A stretch of DNA of 64,000 nucleotides, taken from Sphingoaurantiacus capsulatus. GTDB lineage: Bacteria > Pseudomonadota > Alphaproteobacteria > Sphingomonadales > Sphingomonadaceae. The stretch lies in assembly GCF_042648405.1 (NCBI RefSeq), contig NZ_JBHRXV010000001.1, positions 515,032-579,031 on the forward strand. Reading direction: 5' to 3'. Each line of letters starts with the position of its first letter. Within the stretch, counting starts at the first letter, position 1. The position numbers were made by a program, and so were the translations under genes. The notes under the pieces were generated by a model that was not told where the DNA came from, did no database searches, and saw only the letters and a list, made by a program, of their open reading frames with translations. Shown piece by piece: positions 1 through 7,823 of the stretch.

Positions 1-662
1 TCATCCGCGGCTTCGTGATGACGCTCGCCGCCTGCGCCTTCTTCTGGGCTCTGACGGTGCTGCCGCTCGCCGAGGCGGTCACGCTCTCCTTCGTCTCGCC
101 GCTGCTCATTCCCTTCATCGCCTGGGCGCTGCTCGGCGAACGGCCGCGCGCCACCAGCCTGATCGCCGGGGTCATCGGCTTCACCGGCGTACTGCTCACC
201 ACGCAGGGCGCGTCACCCGACGCGGATACGCCGCAGCGAACGCTCGGCATCGTCGCGATGCTGGTCGCCGCCGTCACCTGGGCGTCGGCGCTCGTTCTGC
301 TGCGCGGCCGCGCCAGCCAGGACGGGCCGGCGATCATCACCTTGATGGGCGCGGCGGTACCGGCGGCCTTGCTGGCCCCCGTTGCGCTGGTGGTCGGCGA
401 GGTGCCGTCGCTGGAGGCCACCGCGTGGCTGCTGCTCGGCGCCGCGCTCACCGTCGGCGGCGTGTGGATGCTGACGCAGGCCTATTCCCGCGCCGAGGCG
501 CAGGTGCTGGCGCCGATCGAATTCACCGCGCTCGGCTGGGCCGCGCTCATCGGCTGGGCCTTCTTCGACGAACTGCCCCGCACCGAAGTGTGGGCGGGCG
601 CCGCGATCATCATCGGCGCATGTTTATTCGCGGCGTGGGACGAACGGCGGAGCAAGAGATAA
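1..662 (+). CDS. DMT-superfamily (EamA) transporter, 5' end missing
   Basis: C-terminal part of an inner-membrane drug/metabolite transporter. The reading frame is open from base 3, so the gene starts upstream of the window; about 219 codons are visible. The visible protein is a series of hydrophobic helices, with a conserved GER element after the second visible helix (residues LLGERPRA) and a second repeat ending in a short basic tail (DERRSKR). EamA proteins usually have ten helices in two repeats; roughly eight are visible, so about a quarter of the protein is missing. The substrate cannot be inferred. A GTG/ATG pair at 15-20 is probably internal rather than the start, because upstream codons are also open and hydrophobic. 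It is followed by a REP-like palindrome. Confidence 0.8.
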   Translation, partial: IRGFVMTLAACAFFWALTVLPLAEAVTLSFVSPLLIPFIAWALLGERPRATSLIAGVIGFTGVLLTTQGASPDADTPQRTLGIVAMLVAAVTWASALVLLRGRASQDGPAIITLMGAAVPAALLAPVALVVGEVPSLEATAWLLLGAALTVGGVWMLTQAYSRAEAQVLAPIEFTALGWAALIGWAFFDELPRTEVWAGAAIIIGACLFAAWDERRSKR

Positions 663-675
663 CACCCCCCACATC

Positions 676-743
676 CGTCATCCCGGCGAAGGCCGGGATC
701 CATACCAACCGCCGCATGGATTCCGGCCTTCGCCGGAATGACG
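676..743. repeat. REP-like palindromic element, copy 1
   Basis: Two hairpin arms of the form ATCCCGGC-GAAG-GCCGGGAT and ATTCCGGC-CTTC-GCCGGAAT, bounded by CGTC and GACG, with a 23-base unrelated centre. The whole element is itself an inverted repeat. It lies between the transporter and the convergent methyltransferase, where it could end transcription on both strands. The same design recurs nine more times in this window. Confidence 0.9.
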
Positions 744-756
744 GGCTTGTTGAGCG

Positions 757-1371
757 CTATCGATGCGCGAAATACAACTGCGCCGGCGGGACGTTGATCG
801 CCTCGAAGTCGCGGTCGATGCGGGCGAAGCGCGGTTCCAGCACCTCGAGCACCTTCGGTGAGAATTGATAGACGAGGAATTGCCCGCCCGGCGCCAGCGC
901 GGCGTGAGTCGCGTCGGCGATGTCGTTGCGCACGCCTTCGGGCATCGTCGAGAAGGGGATACCCGAGATGATATAGTCGGCCTTGCCCAGCCCGGCTTCC
1001 GCGAGCACGCGGCCGACATCGGCAGCGGAGCGATGCAGGACGATCAGGCGCGGATCGCGAAAAGCCGTCTTCAGGAATTCAGTGAAATCGTCGTTGAGTT
1101 CGAACAGCACCAGCTTCGCATCGGGGTGCATGCGGCGCAGCACCTCGGCGGAGATGTTGCCGATGCCCGGGCCATATTCGACGAACAGCCGCGCGTTCGC
1201 CCAGTCGACCGGCGCGAGCAGCTTGTCGATGAGGAAGCGCGAGCTGGGGATCACCGAGCCGAGCATCTTCGGATGCTTCACGAAGTTCTTGGCGAACAGC
1301 ATCAGCTGCTCACCCTTCGAGGGCGTGCGCTCGAGGATCCCGCCGGCACCGACCGCCACTGCACGCTCCAT
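757..1371 (-). CDS. SAM-dependent methyltransferase, phospholipid N-methyltransferase-like
   Basis: A 204-residue class I methyltransferase. It carries a motif I-like glycine stretch (VEYGPGIGNIS), an acidic strand end typical of the SAM ribose site (LVLFELNDDF) and a motif IV-like segment (DYIISGIPFSTMP). The ISGIPF element and the N-terminal segment containing KHPKMLGSVIPSS resemble the PmtA/rRNA-dimethylase-like family that methylates phosphatidylethanolamine, but the substrate is inferred. The ATG at 1371 is chosen because GGGGTG lies a few bases upstream; an earlier ATG at 1395 is possible. It is divergent from the MFS gene, with about 160 bases between the chosen starts. Confidence 0.75.
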   Translation of the reverse strand: MERAVAVGAGGILERTPSKGEQLMLFAKNFVKHPKMLGSVIPSSRFLIDKLLAPVDWANARLFVEYGPGIGNISAEVLRRMHPDAKLVLFELNDDFTEFLKTAFRDPRLIVLHRSAADVGRVLAEAGLGKADYIISGIPFSTMPEGVRNDIADATHAALAPGGQFLVYQFSPKVLEVLEPRFARIDRDFEAINVPPAQLYFAHR

Positions 1372-1529
1372 CTTCACCCCGTTCGCCGTTCGCATTGATG
1401 ACTGCAACATGGTTGCAACAGGCTGAACATCCAAGGCCGGACTTTGTGCCGCGCCCGTGCGTGCCCGGAAACAAAGCTGACGCCTTGCGCAGGCTTCACA
1501 AAGCAAAGCTTGCGCGCCATGCAAGGGAC

Positions 1530-2846
1530 ATGACCGCCGCCCTTCCCCGCCGAGACTTCGGCCTGCTGTTCGCAGTGCTGCTGGTGGTGGCGGCGGGCAA
1601 TACCGCGCTCCAGTCGGTGCTGCCAGCGGTCGGCCGGGCGATCCAAATCCCCGACATGCTGATCGCGATCATCTTCAGCTTCTCGGCACTGTTCTGGACG
1701 GTGTCGGCGCCTTTCTGGGCGCGCCAGTCGGACATGCGCGGCCGCAAGCGGCTGATGCAGCTCGGCATGGCCGGTTTCGCCGTCTCGACCCTGCTCTGCG
1801 CCTTTGCCCTCCTCGGTGGCCTCAAGGGCGTGCTGCTGCCGATCGGCACCTTCATCCTCTTCGCCGCCGCGCGCTGCCTGTTCGGCCTGTTCGGCTCGGC
1901 GTCGAACCCCGCCGCGCAGGCCTATGTCGCCGGCCGCACCAGCGAGGCGGAGCGGACCAAGGGCCTCGCCACGCTCTCCTCGGCCTTCGGCCTCGGCACC
2001 ATTCTCGGCCCCGCCGTCGCACCGCTGTTCATCCTGCCGTGGGTAACCTTCTCCGGGCCCTTGTTTGCCTTCGCCTTCATCGCGATCGGCGTGCTGATCG
2101 CCATCACCAAGCTGCTGCCCGACGACACGCCGACCCCGCGCCGGGGCGCCGGGGCGCCCGCGGCGATGCCATCGATCGGCGGCACCAACACCGGCGCGCA
2201 TGTGACGGCGGCGCAGCGCGGGCGCGGTGACCGCATCCCGTGGCGCGACCCGCGCATCCGGCCGTTCGTCATCTACGGCTTCGTCATCGGCTCGATCCAG
2301 GCGGCGACCGGCCAGGCGCTCGGCTTCTTCATCATCGACCGCCTCGCCCATTCGCCGCAGGAGGCGCAGCCACTGATCTCGGTGACCTTCATGGCGGGCG
2401 CCGCCGCGACCCTGCTCGCGCAATGGGGGCTGATCCGCATGCTCGATCTGCGGCCTGGCACCTTGATGCGCTGGGGCGCGGCGCTGGCGGCGATCGGCAC
2501 GCTCGGCATCGCCATCGCGCCCAATTTCCACGGGCTGGTCGTCGCCTATGCGCTGGCCAGCCTCGGCAACGGCTTCGCGCGGCCAGGCTTCACAGCCGGC
2601 GCCTCGCTGATGGTCGGTGAGGAGGATCAGGGGTCGGTCGCCGGTGCGATCACCGCGGTCAACGGCTCCTGCTTCATTTTCGCCCCCGCCATCGGCATCG
2701 GCCTCTACGAGCTCAACCCGCCGGTCCCCTATCTGCTCGGTGCGGCGGGCGCGGCGGCGCTGTTCGCCTATGCCTGGTTCAATCGCACGCTGAGTCGGAA
2801 TTGGGAGGTTGCCGCGACCGACCAGCCGACCGACAACATCCACTGA
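1530..2846 (+). CDS. MFS transporter
   Basis: A 438-residue major facilitator superfamily permease with about twelve hydrophobic segments. The diagnostic motif A loop between helices 2 and 3 is present (ARQSDMRGRKRLMQ). A hydrophilic central loop around residues 195-240, rich in Arg and Gly, separates the two six-helix halves. Drug/H+ antiporters of the DHA1 type are the nearest architecture; the substrate is unknown. The ATG at 1530 begins MTAALPRRDFG just before helix 1 and follows an AAGGG sequence; upstream codons in the same frame look non-coding. The next gene, an acyl-CoA synthetase, starts 28 bases downstream, so the two may be co-transcribed and the pump may move a carboxylic acid. 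Confidence 0.85.
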   Translation: MTAALPRRDFGLLFAVLLVVAAGNTALQSVLPAVGRAIQIPDMLIAIIFSFSALFWTVSAPFWARQSDMRGRKRLMQLGMAGFAVSTLLCAFALLGGLKGVLLPIGTFILFAAARCLFGLFGSASNPAAQAYVAGRTSEAERTKGLATLSSAFGLGTILGPAVAPLFILPWVTFSGPLFAFAFIAIGVLIAITKLLPDDTPTPRRGAGAPAAMPSIGGTNTGAHVTAAQRGRGDRIPWRDPRIRPFVIYGFVIGSIQAATGQALGFFIIDRLAHSPQEAQPLISVTFMAGAAATLLAQWGLIRMLDLRPGTLMRWGAALAAIGTLGIAIAPNFHGLVVAYALASLGNGFARPGFTAGASLMVGEEDQGSVAGAITAVNGSCFIFAPAIGIGLYELNPPVPYLLGAAGAAALFAYAWFNRTLSRNWEVAATDQPTDNIH

Positions 2847-2874
2847 GAAGCACAAGACTTCACAGGGGAGCTCA

Positions 2875-4602
2875 ATGACTGCCAAGCCGTGGCCCGCCAT
2901 GTCGATCGCACAGGCGCACGCGATGCTGACCGCACCGGGAACGCCGTTTGAGATGGAGGAGGTCGTCATCCGCGGCGTCCCCACGCGGACGTGGAAGAAC
3001 GCGCCGCCGACCCTGCGCGACGTGTTCCTGCTCGGGCGCGGGCACGGCGAGCGCATCTTCCTCACCTATGACGAGGAGCGCGCCAGCTTCGAGGCTTTCG
3101 CGCGCGCCACCCTCACCTTCGCGCACCAGTTACAGGCCGACGGCGTCAGGAAGGGCGACCGCGTCGCCATCGTCATGCGCAACCTGCCCGAATGGCCGGT
3201 TGTCTATTTCGGCGCGGCGCTGGCCGGCGCGATCGTCACGCCGCTCAATGCCTGGTGGACCGGGCCGGAACTCGAATATGGCCTCACCGATTCCGGCGCC
3301 AAAGTCGCGATCGTCGACGCCGAGCGGCTGGGGCGGATCGAGGAGCATCTGCCCAACTGCCCCGATCTCCGACGCGTCTACGTCACCCGCTTCGGCGACG
3401 AGATCGCCCACCCGGCCATCGCGCCGCTGGAAGGCGTGATCGGCAAGGTCAGCGGCTGGGCGTCGCTGCCCGACCGTCCCGTCCCCGACGTCGATCTGCA
3501 CCCCGACGACGACGCGACGATCTTCTACACCTCGGGCACCACCGGGCAGCCGAAGGGCGCGCTCGCTACCCACCGCAACATCGTCTCCAACATCATGGCG
3601 AGCGGCCTGTCCGGCGCGCGCTCCTACCTCCGCCGCGGCGAAGCGCCGCCGCAGCCCGATCCGACGGGGCCGCAGAAGGCGACGCTGCTCTCGGTGCCTT
3701 TCTTCCACGCCACCGGCTGCTTCGCGGTGCTGGGGCCGTCGCTCGCCGGCGGCGCCAAGCTGTGCCTGATGCGCAAGTTCGAGGCGGAGCTGGCGATGGC
3801 GATGATCGAGCGCGAGAAGATCACCAGCGCCGGCGGCGTGCCGACCATCGCCTGGCAGCTGCTCGAGCATCCCGAGCGCCACAAATACGACCTCTCCAGC
3901 CTCGAGACCGTCTCCTACGGCGGCGCCCCCTCGGCGCCCGAGCTCGTGCGCAAGATCAAGGAAACCTGGCCCAAGTCGCAGCCCGGCAACGGCTGGGGCA
4001 TGACCGAGACCAGCGCCACCTTCACCCACCACATGGCGGAGGATTACCTGACCCGCCCCGACAGCTGCGGCCCCGCCGTGCCGGTGTGCGACATGAAGAT
4101 CGTCGACGTCGCGACGGGCCGGGAGCTGGGCGTCGACGAGGTCGGCGAGCTGTGGGGCAAGGGACCCAATGTGGTGAAGGGCTATTGGAACAAGCCCGAG
4201 GCAACGGCGCAGACTTTCGTCGACGGCTGGGTCAAGACCGGCGACCTCGCGCGCATCGACGAAGAGGGCTTCGCCTTCATCATCGACCGCGCCAAGGACA
4301 TGCTGATCCGCGGTGGCGAGAACATCTACTGCATCGAGGTCGAAAACTGCCTCTATGACCATCCGGCGGTAATGGACGCCGCCATTGTCGGCATCCCGCA
4401 CAAGACCTTGGGCGAGGAGCCGGGGGCGGTGGTAACGCTGAAGCCCGAGGCGGAGGCGACCGAGGCCGAACTCCGCGCCCATGTCGCCGAGCATCTCGCG
4501 GCGTTCAAGGTGCCGGTGAAAGTGCTGATTCAGCGGGAGACGTTGCCGCGGAACGCCAACGGCAAGATCATGAAGAACGAGCTGAAGAAGCTGTTCGTTT
4601 AG
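2875..4602 (+). CDS. Acyl-CoA synthetase (class I adenylate-forming enzyme)
   Basis: A 575-residue AMP-dependent ligase that activates a carboxylic acid to its CoA thioester through an acyl-adenylate. All family motifs are visible: the phosphate-binding loop YTSGTTGQPKGA near residues 218-229, GWGMTET near 373-379, the ribose-binding KTGDLARIDEEGF near 454, the hinge DRAKDMLIRGGENI, and the C-terminal catalytic lysine in NGKIMKNELKK near residue 564. The ATG at 2875 follows AGGGGAG with good spacing; an open frame starting earlier overlaps the MFS gene and is rejected. Medium- or long-chain fatty acids or cyclic acids are plausible substrates. It would feed the acyl-CoA dehydrogenases encoded further along. 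Confidence 0.93.
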   Translation: MTAKPWPAMSIAQAHAMLTAPGTPFEMEEVVIRGVPTRTWKNAPPTLRDVFLLGRGHGERIFLTYDEERASFEAFARATLTFAHQLQADGVRKGDRVAIVMRNLPEWPVVYFGAALAGAIVTPLNAWWTGPELEYGLTDSGAKVAIVDAERLGRIEEHLPNCPDLRRVYVTRFGDEIAHPAIAPLEGVIGKVSGWASLPDRPVPDVDLHPDDDATIFYTSGTTGQPKGALATHRNIVSNIMASGLSGARSYLRRGEAPPQPDPTGPQKATLLSVPFFHATGCFAVLGPSLAGGAKLCLMRKFEAELAMAMIEREKITSAGGVPTIAWQLLEHPERHKYDLSSLETVSYGGAPSAPELVRKIKETWPKSQPGNGWGMTETSATFTHHMAEDYLTRPDSCGPAVPVCDMKIVDVATGRELGVDEVGELWGKGPNVVKGYWNKPEATAQTFVDGWVKTGDLARIDEEGFAFIIDRAKDMLIRGGENIYCIEVENCLYDHPAVMDAAIVGIPHKTLGEEPGAVVTLKPEAEATEAELRAHVAEHLAAFKVPVKVLIQRETLPRNANGKIMKNELKKLFV

Positions 4603-4630
4603 GGGGCCCTCCCTCTTCCCACTCACTATC

Positions 4631-4699
4631 CGTCATACCGGCGAAAGCCGGTATCCAGACCGACCATCCGACTGGATACCGGCTTTCGCCGGTATGACG
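4631..4699. repeat. REP-like palindromic element, copy 2
   Basis: Same architecture as copy 1, but both arms carry the ATACCGGC/GCCGGTAT variant with GAAA and TTTC turns, so base changes are matched on both sides of each stem. It lies 28 bases after the acyl-CoA synthetase stop. The rest of the 322-base gene-free stretch 4603-4924 contains only the single-hairpin remnant at 4819-4843 and no coding signal that I can see. Confidence 0.9.
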
Positions 4700-4818
4700 A
4701 ACCGGGTGTGGATGGGCCGGGGCGTAAGCCCACCGGTCGCCCTGCCTTGCCGGTCGCGTTCTTCGCCCCCACTCAACATCGCCCACCCACCGGTCGCGCG
4801 CACATCGAACCCACTATC

Positions 4819-4843
4819 GCCATCCCGGCGAAGGCCGGGATGA
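4819..4843. repeat. Single-arm REP remnant
   Basis: One hairpin arm (ATCCCGGC-GAAG-GCCGGGAT) flanked by the usual GC..GAC ends, without the partner arm seen in full copies. It sits about 80 bases upstream of the SDR gene and could be a degraded copy. Confidence 0.75.
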
Positions 4844-4924
4844 CAATTCTGGGGAAGGTGGAGGGATGACCGCGCTACCAAATGGCTATGGCCGCAGCAC
4901 GGTAGCCCCGCTTCACTCCCGGCC

Positions 4925-5752
4925 ATGAAGCCCCCCATGCCGCCACAGCCTCTCGCCGGGCGCGTCGCCCTTGTCGCCGGTGCCTCGCGCAGTCTCGAGC
5001 GTGGCATCGCGATCGAAGTCGGGGCAGCCGGCGCGTTCGTCTATCTGCTCGGGCGCACCCTGTCGCCGGGGTCGGGCACCGGCTCGCTGGTCGAGACGCT
5101 CGAACAGGTCGAGGCGCTCGGCGGCCGGGGTGCGACCATCGCCTGCGACTGCCGCGACGATGATGCGCTCGCCGCCAGCCTCGCGCATGTGCGCCGCACG
5201 CACGGCCGGCTCGACATCCTCGTCAACAGCGTGTTCGCCGCCTCGCGCTTCGCCGCGTCGATCGGTAAGCGCTTCTGGGAAACGCCGACGACGCTCTGGG
5301 AGGAGGTCGTCGATCTCGGCGTGCGCTCGGCGTACCTCGCGAGCTGCCGCGCCGCCCCGCTGTTGATCGAAACAGCACAGCGAACCGGCCAACCCACCGC
5401 CATCTTCAACATCAGCGGTCGGGGCGCGGCGCGCTATCGCTACAACGTCGCCTATGGCGTCGGCAAAGCCGCCACCGACCGGCTGACCCGCGACACCGCC
5501 ATCGACCTCAGGGAATCAAACGTCGCGGTGATCTCGCTCTGGCCCAACGGCGCCGCCGCCAATCCCGAGCGGCCCGAGACGCCACGCTACACCGGCCGCG
5601 CCGTCGCCGCGCTGGCGGCCGATCCGGTGATCATGGACCGCAGCGGCCAGCCCTTCTGGTCGGCGCAGATCGGCGCGGACTATGGCTTCACCGACGAGGC
5701 CGGCCACCCGCATGAGGTGCCGGTGCTGGAGGACTATCTCGGCCGCCCTTAG
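4925..5752 (+). CDS. SDR-family oxidoreductase, DHRS1-like
   Basis: A 275-residue short-chain dehydrogenase/reductase. Its central and C-terminal parts closely recall the DHRS1 family: FWETP near residues 118-121, LGVRSAYL near 131-138, and an active site with Ser164, Tyr177 and Lys181 (YGVGK). By contrast, the usual TGxxxGxG cofactor loop reads AGASRSLERG (residues 18-27), so two of the three usual glycines are replaced, and the NNAG motif reads NSVF. It may still bind NAD(P)H, as the rest of the Rossmann fold looks intact. DHRS1 relatives reduce ketosteroids and other carbonyls; the substrate here is unknown. Its stop overlaps the stop of the next, convergent gene by four bases (TTAG). Confidence 0.85.
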   Translation: MKPPMPPQPLAGRVALVAGASRSLERGIAIEVGAAGAFVYLLGRTLSPGSGTGSLVETLEQVEALGGRGATIACDCRDDDALAASLAHVRRTHGRLDILVNSVFAASRFAASIGKRFWETPTTLWEEVVDLGVRSAYLASCRAAPLLIETAQRTGQPTAIFNISGRGAARYRYNVAYGVGKAATDRLTRDTAIDLRESNVAVISLWPNGAAANPERPETPRYTGRAVAALAADPVIMDRSGQPFWSAQIGADYGFTDEAGHPHEVPVLEDYLGRP

Positions 5753-6168
5753 GCCGCCGCCGCCTTCTGCACATGGCGCGCGGCAAGGAAGTCGCCGACC
5801 GCCACGCCGGCGACCAGCGCAAAGGTGGCGATCGCCGCCAGCCGCTTGGGGTTATCCTTCTTCGCCACCACAGCGCCGATCGCCGCGAGGTCGACGAGGT
5901 CGCCCGCGAAGCGCGCCCACAGCGGCGCCGGATGCGTCGGCGCGGCGATGGCGGCGACGCCGGTGGCGATCTCGCGCGCACCGACCGCCTGGAACATCGG
6001 CCCGCCCGCGCCCTTGGCGCCGATCACCTTGCCGAAGCGCGGCCCGAAAAGGCTGTCGACGACGCCGAAGACGATGCTCGCCGCCCCCACCATGCGCGCG
6101 ACATTCGCGGGCTCGGCGAGGGTTTCGAGGATCGTCGGGTTGGATTTCTTCGCCACGGCACACTCCAT
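5749..6168 (-). CDS. Small integral membrane protein (DUF4267-like)
   Basis: About 139 residues with four hydrophobic stretches (around MVGAASIVFGVVDSLFG, ATGVAAIAAP, DLVDLAAIGAVVA and IATFALVAGVAVGDF). A GAREI segment sits between the first two, as in small membrane proteins annotated as DUF4267. Family assignment is tentative and function is unknown. The start is uncertain: ATG at 6168 is given, but GTG at 6156 has a GGAG six bases upstream and may be the real one. It is convergent with the SDR gene, sharing the bases TTAG. Confidence 0.6.
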   Translation of the reverse strand: MECAVAKKSNPTILETLAEPANVARMVGAASIVFGVVDSLFGPRFGKVIGAKGAGGPMFQAVGAREIATGVAAIAAPTHPAPLWARFAGDLVDLAAIGAVVAKKDNPKRLAAIATFALVAGVAVGDFLAARHVQKAAAA

Positions 6169-6266
6169 CGCTGACAACGCCTGTCGCCAACGGATGCCGC
6201 ACGGTGCCGTTCCAATCGGACCAATCTCGGTTTGCGCCGGGAAACACGCCGTGACAGCTTCCGCAG

Positions 6267-6506
6267 ATGGACAAGGAAGCGACCAAGAAGAAAAGCGAAC
6301 TCAGCCGGGGCGGTCTCGTCATCGTCGCGACCGGTTGGGCGGCGTTTGCAGCACTCGCACAGCACGCCGAGACTAATTTCGACTATGCGCTGATGGCCGC
6401 GATCGTCGCCGCTACCGCTGCGGGAGGCTGGGCGATGAACCGCCTTGTTGCCCGCCACGGCGACGAGATCGGCGAAGCGCGTTTCGACACGCGCAACGAT
6501 CGCTAG
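6267..6506 (+). CDS. Small two-helix membrane protein, unknown function
   Basis: 79 residues: a charged N-terminus (MDKEATKKKSELSRGG), a hydrophobic segment at about residues 16-31, a short loop, a second hydrophobic segment at about 41-60, and an Arg/Asp-rich tail. Both ends lack a signal cleavage site, so it is probably an inner-membrane hairpin protein. I do not recognise a family. It has no strong ribosome binding site, but codon composition matches its neighbours. Its stop overlaps the stop of the convergent ene-reductase gene by four bases (CTAG). Confidence 0.55.
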   Translation: MDKEATKKKSELSRGGLVIVATGWAAFAALAQHAETNFDYALMAAIVAATAAGGWAMNRLVARHGDEIGEARFDTRNDR

Positions 6507-7801
6507 AGCGCCTTTCGCGCCGCCAGCCAGTCGGCGTGGTGCTTTTCCACCTGCCGCATCGCGCTGAACGGCGACTGCGCCACCTGCGGGGTGCCGGTGC
6601 GGCCGATGTGATCGAGCTGGGCATAGTACCAGAGCTGCACCGCGAAGCCGCCGATGGCGCGGACGAGGTTGCTTCCCTCCATCCAGCGCAGCCAGCCCGG
6701 GAGCAGCGACAGTTCATTCTCGTAGCGCGGCAGCGCCGCCATGCCGCCGCCGAGCAGCGCGTTGCAGGCCGCCGGCGCGCCACACAAGGGCCGGCCGAGG
6801 CCGATGAGGTCGGCGGCGCCGCTGTCGAGCGCATGCTCCATCGCGGCGCGGGTGCGAAAGCCGCCGGTGACCATCAGCGGCATGCGGCTAAGCTCCGCTT
6901 TCATCGCCTTGGCGAAGTCGACGAAATAGGCCTCGCGCGCGGCGGTCGACTTGGCCAGCTTCTGCGGCTCGGGCGCGTCGAGCCCCGGAATGTCCATCAT
7001 CGCCGGCTGCTCGTAGGAGCCGCCCGAAATCTCCAGCAGGTCGACACCGGCTTCCTCCAGCCAGCGCGCCACCTGCAGACTGTCTTCAAAGGCAAAGCCG
7101 CCGCGCTGGAAGTCGGCGGAGTTGAGCTTCACCGAGACGGCGAACCCCGGTTTCACCGCCGCGCGGACCCGGCGCACCACCTCCAGCAGGAAATGCGCGC
7201 GGTTCTCGAGACTCCCGCCCCATTCGTCGTCGCGCCGGTTGGTGCGCGGGCTGAGGAATTGCGACAGCAGATAGCCGTGCGCGCCGTGAATCTGCACGCC
7301 GGTGAAGCCCGCCGCCTCGGCGGCCGTCGCCGCGACGACGAAGCGCTCGATCAGCTCGCGGATTTCATCGCCGGTCAGCGCCACCGGCTCGCCGAAGCGG
7401 CCGCCGGGCAGGTCCATGCTAACGGCCGACGGCGCCTTCGGGTGCGGGTTGACGTTCTTCTGCGTCTGCCGGCCGGCGTGGCTGATCTGCATCCACAGAT
7501 GGTTGCCGCCCTCGGTACCCGCGGCGGCCCAGCGTTTCAGCGCCGCCTTCATCTCGGGCGACGGCGGCCGGTCGAGGATGACGTTGCCGGGGCGCTCCAG
7601 ATGATCGGCGTCGATCAGCACGTTGCCGGTCAGCAGCATCCCCGCCCCGCCGTGCGACCAGACGCGGTAGAGTGTCTCCAGCTCTTGGGTCGGCAGCCCT
7701 GCCGGCGAGGCCAGCCCCTCGGTCATCGCGCCCTTGCCCAGCCGGTTCGGGATCACCGCCCCGCACGGCAAGGTCAGCGGCTCCGCGATCGAATGGCCCA
7801 T
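6503..7801 (-). CDS. Old Yellow Enzyme-family NADH:flavin oxidoreductase
   Basis: A 432-residue FMN-dependent TIM-barrel reductase. Recognisable elements are LGKGAMTEGL near residue 21, QISHAGRQ at 105-112, and HGAHGYLLSQFLSPRTNRR at 172-190 followed by DDEWGGSLENR, all hallmarks of the OYE/2,4-dienoyl-CoA reductase group. Such enzymes reduce activated C=C bonds of enones, dienoyl-CoAs or nitro compounds. No Fe-S or C-terminal pyridine-nucleotide domain follows, so it is the short OYE type. ATG at 7801 has GGGGGAGG upstream. It begins 22 bases after the flavin monooxygenase stop, so the two are very likely co-transcribed and may act on the same cyclic substrate. Confidence 0.9.
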   Translation of the reverse strand: MGHSIAEPLTLPCGAVIPNRLGKGAMTEGLASPAGLPTQELETLYRVWSHGGAGMLLTGNVLIDADHLERPGNVILDRPPSPEMKAALKRWAAAGTEGGNHLWMQISHAGRQTQKNVNPHPKAPSAVSMDLPGGRFGEPVALTGDEIRELIERFVVAATAAEAAGFTGVQIHGAHGYLLSQFLSPRTNRRDDEWGGSLENRAHFLLEVVRRVRAAVKPGFAVSVKLNSADFQRGGFAFEDSLQVARWLEEAGVDLLEISGGSYEQPAMMDIPGLDAPEPQKLAKSTAAREAYFVDFAKAMKAELSRMPLMVTGGFRTRAAMEHALDSGAADLIGLGRPLCGAPAACNALLGGGMAALPRYENELSLLPGWLRWMEGSNLVRAIGGFAVQLWYYAQLDHIGRTGTPQVAQSPFSAMRQVEKHHADWLAARKAL

Positions 7802-7823
7802 GCTTCCTCCCCCGTGGTACGGC

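Noticed and set aside
676..743. REP copies as CRISPR repeats or insertion-sequence ends
   Set aside because: They are isolated, not spaced in arrays, and contain no transposase; target duplications are not seen.
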